This document shows positions 7,681 through 14,891 of a stretch of DNA of 26,587 bases, in pieces. The notes below the pieces were generated by a model that was not told the DNA's origin, ran no database searches, and worked only from the letters and a program-made list of their open reading frames with translations. Both the position numbers and the translations under genes were made by a program. The stretch is from Fimenecus sp045655645 (lineage in GTDB: Bacteria > Bacillota > Clostridia > Oscillospirales > Acutalibacteraceae). Every line of letters starts with the position of its first letter. Position 1 is the first letter of the stretch. The stretch is from assembly GCA_045655645.1 (NCBI GenBank), contig JAZOPS010000008.1:1-26587 (forward strand). Direction: 5' to 3'.

Positions 7681-8976
7681 CTATTTCAAATCATCTGTTG
7701 CGGGGTTATCGATTAATTGCCCTTTTTCTGTAAATCTTGAGCCGTGGCAGGGGCAATCCCAAGTGCGCTCAGCGCTATTCCATTTGAGAGCACAACCCAA
7801 ATGTGGACAACGCTTGGTTGATGGTGCAATAAGCCCTAAAACTGACTCACCAATATTAAGTGGCAACTGTGGTGTTAGCATACTTCTCTGTGGCGAGAAA
7901 AGGTCGGCATAATCATTTTTCTTTCCGCTGATTATGTCACTTAAAATTTCTGCTGCCACCATTGAGGTTGTCATTCCCCATTTGTTAAAACCTGTTGCCA
8001 CATAAATATTCGGTGTGTTTTTTGAGTATTCACCGATATAGGCAATATCATCAAGAGTCATACAATCCTGAGTTGCCCAATGATATTTTTCGTGATTTTC
8101 AGGATAATAAGTCTTTGCAAAGCGGCGCAACTCGTTATAACTGCCACCCTGTTTACCTGTGCGATGGTCACCCCCACCAATTAAGAGCAAATCCCCTGCA
8201 TTACGAAAAGACATTCCTGTTTTGGCTTCATCAACATACATTCCACCAAGATTATTATTTCTGTCGATTGTGATTACATAGGACCTGTGTTGATACATTT
8301 TAACAAAATATGCACCGTGCTTATTCATAAAGGGGAAATGTGTTGCAACAATAAAAATTTCAGCTTTAATATTACCCCTATTTGTTATTGCAACATTATC
8401 ACGAATTTCAATAACCTTTGTATTTTCATAAATATTCAAGTCTTTGACAATATGAGAAACGAATTTCAGCGGATTAAACTGTGCCTGATTTTTGAAACGG
8501 ATTGCACCCGCTATTCCAATTGGCACGGGTAGTTTGTATTCAATTTGTGTTTTATAACCGATATTCTGTAATGCAATCAATTCTTTCTCAACTTTTTTAT
8601 AACTATCGACACAATAGACGATATTGTCTTTTTCTTCAAAATCACATTCAATATCTTCGCAGAGTTTTGCATATTTTTTCACGGCATTTTCATTGACTTG
8701 GAGATATTTCAGTGCATTTTCAACGCCAAACTTTTTTGTGATTTTATCATATATAAACCCGTGTTGAGATGTGATTTTTGCCGTTGTGTTTTTGGTAATA
8801 CCACTACAAATTTTATCGGCTTCAACTAAAGTGCAGTCTATTCCCCTATTTTTCAATTCATAGGCACAAAGAATTCCTGCCAAGCCCCCACCAATTATTA
8901 AAACATCGGTTTTTGTTTTCCCTTGTAAAGTATCAAATGACGGAATATCAGATGTTGCAGACCATAATGATAACAT
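7681..8976 (-). CDS. FAD-dependent oxidoreductase (DAO family) with C-terminal Rieske [2Fe-2S] domain, YhfW-like
   Basis: The 431-residue protein begins with an LWxxTxxIPxF segment and an FAD-binding Rossmann motif, IIGGGLAG (27-34) with Glu52 at the end of the second strand. Residues about 200-370 match the DAO fold, including ATHFPF, IGGGDHRTGK and YVATGFNKWGMT. The last 45 residues are a Rieske domain: cluster ligands Cys390, His392, Cys408 and His411 in CPHLGC and CPCHGS, with Cys395 and Cys410 placed to form the stabilising disulfide. No export signal is seen, so it is probably cytosolic. The family resembles B. subtilis YhfW, whose substrate is not established. The start codon directly follows a six-T run and a hairpin that covers its ribosome site. 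It trails the mannosidase/GDPD operon but may be separated from it by that hairpin. Confidence 0.9.
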   Translation of the reverse strand: MLSLWSATSDIPSFDTLQGKTKTDVLIIGGGLAGILCAYELKNRGIDCTLVEADKICSGITKNTTAKITSQHGFIYDKITKKFGVENALKYLQVNENAVKKYAKLCEDIECDFEEKDNIVYCVDSYKKVEKELIALQNIGYKTQIEYKLPVPIGIAGAIRFKNQAQFNPLKFVSHIVKDLNIYENTKVIEIRDNVAITNRGNIKAEIFIVATHFPFMNKHGAYFVKMYQHRSYVITIDRNNNLGGMYVDEAKTGMSFRNAGDLLLIGGGDHRTGKQGGSYNELRRFAKTYYPENHEKYHWATQDCMTLDDIAYIGEYSKNTPNIYVATGFNKWGMTTSMVAAEILSDIISGKKNDYADLFSPQRSMLTPQLPLNIGESVLGLIAPSTKRCPHLGCALKWNSAERTWDCPCHGSRFTEKGQLIDNPATDDLK

Positions 8977-9026
8977 AAAAAATCACCCGTTATATCTTTA
9001 CCAATTTTTTGGAGGATAAACGGGTG
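8977..9026 (-). terminator. Terminator-like hairpin overlapping the ribosome site of the Rieske oxidoreductase gene
   Basis: On the minus strand, CACCCGTT (9019-9026) pairs perfectly with AACGGGTG (8984-8991). The stem extends by TATC/GATA after one bulged base, and an inner CCAA/TTGG stem caps it. The 3' arm plus one A is followed by six Ts (8977-8982) and then immediately by the ATG at 8976. It can end transcription after the GDPD gene. It also buries the only Shine-Dalgarno-like sequence, GGGTGA, of the next gene. Confidence 0.7.
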
Positions 9027-9032
9027 TTTCTT

Positions 9033-9851
9033 TTATTTTATGAGTCTATTGGTTGTGAAATTTCGAACACCTAAATCATATAATTCCTTATAGATTTTAG
9101 GATTATCAACTGTCCAAGATGCAAGTTTAATATTCAGCTCTTGTGCTTTTTTAAGCATTTCTATATCATATTTTTTGCAATTAAAAGCAATCGCATAATT
9201 ATTTACAGTTGCAAGCCTTATGACTTTTTCAGTAATTTCGTGAGTTAAATACCATAATTCAATGTTTTCATCAAGATTACGGATTTTTTCTAAAATAGCA
9301 ATATCAAAAGAAATGATAATTGCAGTTTCTCGCATCGCTTCGTATTTATCAAGCGAAAGCAGAATTTTGTCAAGGCACTCATAGTTGCCCTCTTTGACTT
9401 CAATCTGTGGAATAATTTTATATTCGTTACAAATTTCGAGATAGTCATCAAGAGTTATCAATTTTTGTTCGGGATATTTTTCAGCATTATTACCACCATC
9501 AACCACAAACTTTGATATTTCGTCATAAGTCATATCCCAAATTTTGCCTTCACCATTTGTCATTTGCTTAATATCAAGATTATGATTTACAACCCAAACA
9601 TTATCTTTCGTCAACTGAATATCACACTCTGCAGCAAAGAAATCCGCTTTACTCGCTTCAATAAAAGCTGCTGGAGAATTTTCAGGTGCTACTGCAGAAA
9701 ATCCGCGATGAGCAACCAAATTCACATTTTCAGTAGGTAATCCCTCGTCTTTGAGTGACAAAACTTTGGGTGGTTGCTTTGATGAAACAACAAGTACACC
9801 GACAATACCGATTGCAATAACAAGGATTATTGATATGATTTTCTTTTTCAT
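9033..9851 (-). CDS. Membrane-anchored glycerophosphodiester phosphodiesterase family protein
   Basis: GDPD enzymes hydrolyse glycerophosphodiesters to glycerol-3-phosphate and an alcohol. The 272-residue protein has one N-terminal hydrophobic helix (about 4-23) after MKKK, so the catalytic part probably faces outward. GDPD motifs are present: His48-Arg-Gly and PEN at 56-58, metal ligands Glu75 and Asp77 in ECD, catalytic His90, and a later Glu in IEVK. Two usual positions differ: the HD motif reads His90-Asn91, and the C-terminal TD reads TN. These may shift substrate range, but the core catalytic set is intact. The ATG overlaps the mannosidase stop by one base (TAATG), and its GAGGTGA ribosome site lies inside the mannosidase gene, so the two are probably translationally coupled. 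Confidence 0.88.
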   Translation of the reverse strand: MKKKIISIILVIAIGIVGVLVVSSKQPPKVLSLKDEGLPTENVNLVAHRGFSAVAPENSPAAFIEASKADFFAAECDIQLTKDNVWVVNHNLDIKQMTNGEGKIWDMTYDEISKFVVDGGNNAEKYPEQKLITLDDYLEICNEYKIIPQIEVKEGNYECLDKILLSLDKYEAMRETAIIISFDIAILEKIRNLDENIELWYLTHEITEKVIRLATVNNYAIAFNCKKYDIEMLKKAQELNIKLASWTVDNPKIYKELYDLGVRNFTTNRLIK

Positions 9852-12787
9852 TATTTCACCTCAATGCCAATTGTTATAATTTCAAATGGTTTGTATTCGA
9901 TTGTATCGGTTTCATCAATTACATCTTCAAGGAAGTTAAGAAGTTTAACCTTGCCACCAAGTTCGATTTTACCACGACGACCATTCTGCTCTGAAAGACG
10001 AATTACAATCATTTTGCCGTTTTCACTCATCTTCATTGCTTGCATGTAAAGTTCACCAAATGAATTTTCGCAAGTCAAATCAGCTTTAGTAAGTGGAATG
10101 TTATACTCAAAAGCTATATTATTGATTTCTGCTTTCACAAAGTCATCACCGTGTGGATAAATCATATAAGAGAATTCATGATGACCAATATCACTTGTCA
10201 CATCAGGACGGATTGTTGCACGAAGAAGACTCAAACTCATTGAGTTTTCTAAAAGTCCCACGCCATATTTTGAATCGTTAATAAGAGCAATACCACCATC
10301 GGTTTCTGCCATATCAACCCATTTGTGATGGCAAACTTCAAATCGTGCTTGTTGCCAAGTTGTATTGCGGTGAGTTTCTCTTTCAACAAAGCCTGCACTA
10401 GTGTCACAAATTGCTTTACGGGTGAGCACATTGCAATCAAACTGTGCCTTTGCAAGCACATGTTTTTCGTGCCAGTCAACCACATTTTCAACTTCAATAC
10501 CGCGAGACTGACGGAAAACACGGATAATTCTCTTCCAAGTGCTCTTTTCTGTGCCAAGAATACACTCAAAAGACGCTACTTCTGAATTCTTTTCGATTGT
10601 TTTGAGTGGTGAAATAATTTTCACTTCTACTTCACGGTCTTTATAGTTAGGCAAGATATCCCAAGCGTCATAAACGCCGGGGTTATCTTTATAGAATTTG
10701 AGTTTATTGAACTCGCCATTTGTCCATTCACGGTCAAGGTCTTTATCATAAAGAGACTTGATGCTTCCGTCATAATTAAACTCAATTTCATAGAATGGTG
10801 TAACGATTTTTTTGCCGATTTCAACCCATTCACCTGCATAAGTGCGCCAAGGAATATCACCACAAGACAAAGGGGGAAGATTTGGAATCACCCAATTACC
10901 CTGTTTGCCAAAACGCACACTCTTGCCGTTTTCGTCAGGGATAAATGTGAGATGCTTTCTTGGGAAATTGAGCGAATTGAAATATTTTTCACCTGTACCG
11001 ATAATCTTTTCAAGTCTTGCTTCAATATCTTCATAATCATCCATTGCATCGCGATAAACAGGAGCTATATGGCTACCCGGCAAAATATCGTGGAACTGAT
11101 TTATGAGCAATTTTTTATAGATTTCACGAAGTTCGGTATAAGGATAAGCCACACCTCTTAAATGACGAAGAGTTGAAATCATTTCTGCTTCACGAAGCAT
11201 AAATTCAAGTTTACGGTTATATCTCTTCATCTTTGATTTTGTGGTGAATGTGCCACGGTGCATTTCGAGATATAATTCGCCGTCCCACTTAGAGAGATTT
11301 TCGTTATCTTTGAGATTTTTCTCTAAAAACTCTGCACCACTTATATGCTCGGTTTTTGGCATAATTGAAAGTTTATCGAAACGATGCATAATCTCAATCA
11401 TTTCTTCTGTGCAACCGCTACCGCCGTCACCATAACCAAACATTGACATTGTTTGTCCGCCAAGATTTTTATCTTGATATGCTTCCCAGTTTTCTTGAAT
11501 CTGTGAAGGCATATTCCATGTTATAAAGTGAGTTGGTGGCACGCAAGCATAAACTTCACTGCCGTCAATACCTTTCCAGATAAAATTGTTATGTGGAAAA
11601 CGATTTGTGTCATTCCAAGTTGACATTTTGTTGGATACAAAATAGTCAACACCACTTTTTTTGAGAATCTGTGGCAAAATCCAAGAATTGCCGAAGACAT
11701 CGGGCAACCAACAGTTATTGATGGTCTTGCCGAATTTTTCACGGAAATAGTGCTGACCATACATACATTGACGAATTAAACTCTCTGCAGTTGGAATGTT
11801 GCAGTCAGGCTCAACATACATAGCACCGACAGGCTCAAATTGTCCCCTTGCGATTTTGTCTTTTAATTCTTCGAACACATCAGGATAATACTTTTCAAGC
11901 ATTTCGTAAGTGTAAGCCTGAGTATGAGTGTATTTGAAATCGGGATATCTGTCCATCAAGCGCAACTGAATGAGAATTGTTCTCAAGTTCTTTTGGACTG
12001 AGTGAATTCGACGCCAATAATATGCAATATCAAGGTGTGAATGCGCAATCAAAGCCACATCACCATTGCCCTTATAGTCGTCATTAGCATAAATCACATC
12101 GTCAACATATTGCTTTGCTTTTGCAACATCTTCATTCTGCAAATCATCAAAATCAATAAAGTTGAGTGCATTATTAATTTCACGATTTAAAAATGCTCGG
12201 TAATCTTCATTGAACAAATCGCTTTTTGCAATGTCGAGCAAAAGTTCAAGGTCATAGACCAAATCAAGAACTGTGTGATTGATAGTTGCTAAATATGCCC
12301 CTTCAAAAATCTGACGGCAACCACGAACTGATAATGATTCTGGGTTTCTCTCGTCGTCGGGTTTTGAACGGTTATAACCTTCCATTTCAAAGTGAAGATA
12401 ATCACTATCAATATAAGGTGTCAACAAAATTCTGTCACGGTTAGGGTCAACACCACCCACATATTTACCATTGACTTTAACGATAATTTCAGCAGCTGTT
12501 TTAAGTGAAAACCAAAGCTCTTTGCCACGAAGTTTTTCAGGGATTACCACATCTGCATCAAAAAATGCTGTGCCATCGGGTGTGAAATACATATCACCTT
12601 TGCGAAGATTTCTCCAACCATCAGGATAATAGTCATATTGCATTTCTGACACCTGACGAGCGTCACGGACTTTAAGGTTTTCTATCTCAAATTTCTGGTC
12701 ATATATGTATCTTTTTAACCAACCAAAGCGTAAATCCGTCCATTCTTCAGGACGCATACTTCTTCTAACAACTTTAATATGTGCCAT
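9851..12787 (-). CDS. Alpha-mannosidase, glycoside hydrolase family 38
   Basis: GH38 enzymes are zinc-dependent retaining alpha-mannosidases. The 978-residue protein has an N-terminal extension of about 240 residues. The catalytic domain follows, with zinc ligands His251 and Asp253 in AHSHLD, nucleophile Asp363 in WLPDVFGNS (also a zinc ligand) and His566 in QFHDILPGS. C-terminal beta domains make up residues from about 640. There is no signal peptide, so it should act in the cytosol on imported mannosides or mannosyl-glycerates. A GGGGGA site precedes the ATG. It lies downstream of phosphoglucomutase and the Nfu-like gene, and is coupled to the GDPD gene. Substrate linkage cannot be read from the sequence. 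No sugar transporter is in this operon. Confidence 0.93.
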   Translation of the reverse strand: MAHIKVVRRSMRPEEWTDLRFGWLKRYIYDQKFEIENLKVRDARQVSEMQYDYYPDGWRNLRKGDMYFTPDGTAFFDADVVIPEKLRGKELWFSLKTAAEIIVKVNGKYVGGVDPNRDRILLTPYIDSDYLHFEMEGYNRSKPDDERNPESLSVRGCRQIFEGAYLATINHTVLDLVYDLELLLDIAKSDLFNEDYRAFLNREINNALNFIDFDDLQNEDVAKAKQYVDDVIYANDDYKGNGDVALIAHSHLDIAYYWRRIHSVQKNLRTILIQLRLMDRYPDFKYTHTQAYTYEMLEKYYPDVFEELKDKIARGQFEPVGAMYVEPDCNIPTAESLIRQCMYGQHYFREKFGKTINNCWLPDVFGNSWILPQILKKSGVDYFVSNKMSTWNDTNRFPHNNFIWKGIDGSEVYACVPPTHFITWNMPSQIQENWEAYQDKNLGGQTMSMFGYGDGGSGCTEEMIEIMHRFDKLSIMPKTEHISGAEFLEKNLKDNENLSKWDGELYLEMHRGTFTTKSKMKRYNRKLEFMLREAEMISTLRHLRGVAYPYTELREIYKKLLINQFHDILPGSHIAPVYRDAMDDYEDIEARLEKIIGTGEKYFNSLNFPRKHLTFIPDENGKSVRFGKQGNWVIPNLPPLSCGDIPWRTYAGEWVEIGKKIVTPFYEIEFNYDGSIKSLYDKDLDREWTNGEFNKLKFYKDNPGVYDAWDILPNYKDREVEVKIISPLKTIEKNSEVASFECILGTEKSTWKRIIRVFRQSRGIEVENVVDWHEKHVLAKAQFDCNVLTRKAICDTSAGFVERETHRNTTWQQARFEVCHHKWVDMAETDGGIALINDSKYGVGLLENSMSLSLLRATIRPDVTSDIGHHEFSYMIYPHGDDFVKAEINNIAFEYNIPLTKADLTCENSFGELYMQAMKMSENGKMIVIRLSEQNGRRGKIELGGKVKLLNFLEDVIDETDTIEYKPFEIITIGIEVK

Positions 12788-12802
12788 TTTCAGCGTCCCC
12801 CT

Positions 12803-13039
12803 TTAATCTTTATCCCAGAAGAATGGTTTTTTCTTCTGAGCTACTACTTTTACGCTTTCACCCATATCGCGCATAACTTCGCTTTCAATCCAAGCAAGGC
12901 AACGGTCAACGATTAAGCATTTTGAACATTCACCTTGCAAAAGCACGGTGAGAATTCCGTCTTCATAAGAAACGAAATCGATTTCGCCACCATCACCCTG
13001 AAGTTTTGGCTTGATAATTAGATTTATATATCTTTCCAT
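12803..13039 (-). CDS. NifU-like (Nfu) C-terminal-domain protein, probable Fe-S scaffold or carrier
   Basis: A 78-residue protein that is almost entirely one NifU C-terminal domain. The family pattern is visible: IKPKLQGDGGEIDFV at the start, then GECSKC with the two cluster cysteines (Cys38 and Cys41), then an amphipathic helix. The C-terminal tail is lysine-rich and ends FFWDKD. Such proteins carry Fe-S clusters to apo-proteins. It sits between phosphoglucomutase (three bases from its stop) and the mannosidase (15 bases), with a GAGGG ribosome site. No cluster-using enzyme is directly beside it; the nearest is the Rieske oxidoreductase at the far end of the same gene run. The LIVDRC after CSKC departs from the usual PSS-T-L wording, so activity is likely but not certain. 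Confidence 0.8.
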   Translation of the reverse strand: MERYINLIIKPKLQGDGGEIDFVSYEDGILTVLLQGECSKCLIVDRCLAWIESEVMRDMGESVKVVAQKKKPFFWDKD

Positions 13040-13042
13040 AAA

Positions 13043-14683
13043 TTAGCCCTCAATTTCTTTTTTGAGAATTGCTCTTATATTTTCAAGTTTCTCTGTTGCG
13101 ATTTGTTTTGTTTCACCGCACATTGAATAATAAACTTTGAGTTTTGGCTCTGTGCCTGATGGACGAATTGCAATCCAACTGCCGTCTGTGAATGTGTATT
13201 TAAGTACGTTTTCTTTTGGCAAGTCTTGGATGCCCTTTGAATAGTCAAGCACATTCTTGATATTATTAAAAAGAGAGTTGCCATTTTCACGCATATTTGT
13301 CATTATGCTCTGAATTTTCTCTGCACCATCTTTGCCTTTGAGCACAAAAGTATCAAGAGCATCAAGATAGAAACCGAATTTTGCATAAATTTCATTAAGA
13401 GCATCAACAAGTGTTCTGCCGTTATTCTTGTGATATGCTGCCATCTGACAAATGAGCATTGATGAAACAACCGCGTCTTTGTCGCGAGCATGAGTGCCTA
13501 CAAGATAACCATAAGACTCTTCATAGCCGATAACAAATTCTTTGTCACCGTTGATTTCATAACGACCTATCTGGTCACCGATATATTTAAAACCTGTGAG
13601 AGTATCAACAATATTAAGTCCATAACTTCTTGCGATATCTGCACCAACTTCACTTGTAACAATTGTTTTTACAAGTGTTGATTTTTCGTTTAGAGTGTCT
13701 TTTCTGTTTGAAAGCACAAAATCAACAAGCAAAGCACCAATTTGGTTACCTGTCATAAGTACATATTCACCATTATGTAAAACCGCTGTGCCAACACGGT
13801 CACAGTCAGGGTCTGTGCCCAAAACCAAATCTGCATTTTCAGTCTTTGCTTGTTCGATAGCAATAGTCAAAGCATCTTTTTCTTCTGGGTTTGGTGAACG
13901 GACCGTGCTAAAATTACCATCGGGTAATTCTTGACTTTTTACGATTGAAACATTCATTCCTTGGAGTGCTTTTCTTACAGGAATGTTACCTGTTCCGTGA
14001 AGAGCAGTATAAACGATTTTAAGGTCAGATTTTTCTTCGTAAATTGATTGTTTTTTTACTTCGTCAAGGAATTTTTCTAAGACTTCTTCACCGATTACTG
14101 TAATTTTTCCACTTTCAACACCATCATTAAAATCCATAATTTCAACTGATTTTAAATCTGTAATCGCATTTACAAATTCAATGACCTGACTTGCAAACTG
14201 TGGCACAAGTTGACAACCTTTTTCGTCATAAATTTTATAACCGTTATATTCTTTAGGGTTGTGGCTTGCTGTGAGTACAATACCACCATTGCAACCCAAA
14301 TATTTTGCAGTAAAAGACAAAACAGGTGTTGGCATAAGGCTATCATATATGTAAACCTTTATTCCGTTTGCAGCCAGAACTCCTGCCGCAACTTGTGAGA
14401 AATATTTTGAATTATTTCGTGAATCATAAGCTATCGCAACACTAATTTCACTTTGAAAACGACTCTTGAGATAATCAGCATATCCCTTTGTTGCCTTTGC
14501 AATTGTGTATCTGTTCATTCGGTTTGGACCTGCGCCCATGATGCCACGAAGTCCACCTGTGCCGAATTCTAAATCTTTATAAAATCTATCTTCAATTTCT
14601 TTTTCATCGGTGAGAGAGAGAAGTTCTTTTTTGGTTTCTTCGTCAAAACTGCACCAATATTCAAATTTTTCTTTAATGGTCAT
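13043..14683 (-). CDS. pgcA: Phosphoglucomutase / phosphomannomutase (alpha-D-phosphohexomutase, PgcA-like)
   Basis: Interconverts glucose-6-P and glucose-1-P (or the mannose equivalents) in the cytosol, feeding glycogen, cell-wall and sugar-nucleotide synthesis. The 546 residues are close to the usual 560-580. Motifs in order: GTGGLRGIMG (41-50), the phospho-serine loop TASHNP with Ser140, the metal loop DPDCDR (291-296), the sugar-binding GYEESYG, and the phosphate-binding RPSGTEPKLK near the C-terminus. This arrangement is that of the Bacillus PgcA group. It is first in an operon with the Nfu-like, mannosidase and GDPD genes. The promoter has a palindrome in its spacer, suggesting repression by a DNA-binding regulator. 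The mannosidase in the same operon makes mannose-6-P use plausible, but the sequence does not decide this. Confidence 0.93.
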   Translation of the reverse strand: MTIKEKFEYWCSFDEETKKELLSLTDEKEIEDRFYKDLEFGTGGLRGIMGAGPNRMNRYTIAKATKGYADYLKSRFQSEISVAIAYDSRNNSKYFSQVAAGVLAANGIKVYIYDSLMPTPVLSFTAKYLGCNGGIVLTASHNPKEYNGYKIYDEKGCQLVPQFASQVIEFVNAITDLKSVEIMDFNDGVESGKITVIGEEVLEKFLDEVKKQSIYEEKSDLKIVYTALHGTGNIPVRKALQGMNVSIVKSQELPDGNFSTVRSPNPEEKDALTIAIEQAKTENADLVLGTDPDCDRVGTAVLHNGEYVLMTGNQIGALLVDFVLSNRKDTLNEKSTLVKTIVTSEVGADIARSYGLNIVDTLTGFKYIGDQIGRYEINGDKEFVIGYEESYGYLVGTHARDKDAVVSSMLICQMAAYHKNNGRTLVDALNEIYAKFGFYLDALDTFVLKGKDGAEKIQSIMTNMRENGNSLFNNIKNVLDYSKGIQDLPKENVLKYTFTDGSWIAIRPSGTEPKLKVYYSMCGETKQIATEKLENIRAILKKEIEG

Positions 14684-14720
14684 ATTTTCACGCTCCGTTT
14701 AAGCATAATTATATACAATA

Positions 14721-14749
14721 ATAGTACACCAAATAAAATTTGGTGTCAA
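14721..14749 (-). promoter_or_regulatory. Promoter of the phosphoglucomutase operon with a built-in operator
   Basis: On the minus strand, TTGACA (14744-14749), a 17-base spacer and TACTAT (14721-14726). A perfect palindrome of two nine-base arms around three bases, ACACCAAAT and ATTTGGTGT at 14726-14746, fills the spacer and touches both hexamers. A repressor bound there would block RNA polymerase. The regulator is not in the window. Confidence 0.75.
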
Positions 14750-14838
14750 TCAAATTCAACACACAAATTAGTTATTGTGCATTAAATTCTTTCTATCTTT
14801 TATTGATTATTACCATTTCTTTTTTGTTTTTAAATTGT

Positions 14839-14851
14839 TATAATTTATAAT
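14839..14851 (+). promoter_or_regulatory. Possible promoter of the EAL gene
   Basis: Two overlapping-phase TATAAT boxes lie at 14839-14844 (with TGT in front, an extended -10) and 14846-14851 (TTGTTT 16 bases upstream at 14824-14829). They are about 40 bases before the start codon. Which of the two is used cannot be told. Confidence 0.5.
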
Positions 14852-14891
14852 AGGTAAATTTTATCTAATCTATTAACGGTGGTGTTTGAAG

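Noticed and set aside
10249..10569. Open frame of 106 codons inside the mannosidase gene
   Set aside because: It is a shifted-frame shadow of the GH38 C-terminal domain with no ribosome site.
14886..14891. TTG start for the EAL protein, six bases before the ATG
   Set aside because: GGTGGTG would end only one base before it, too close for a ribosome site; spacing suits the ATG at 14892.
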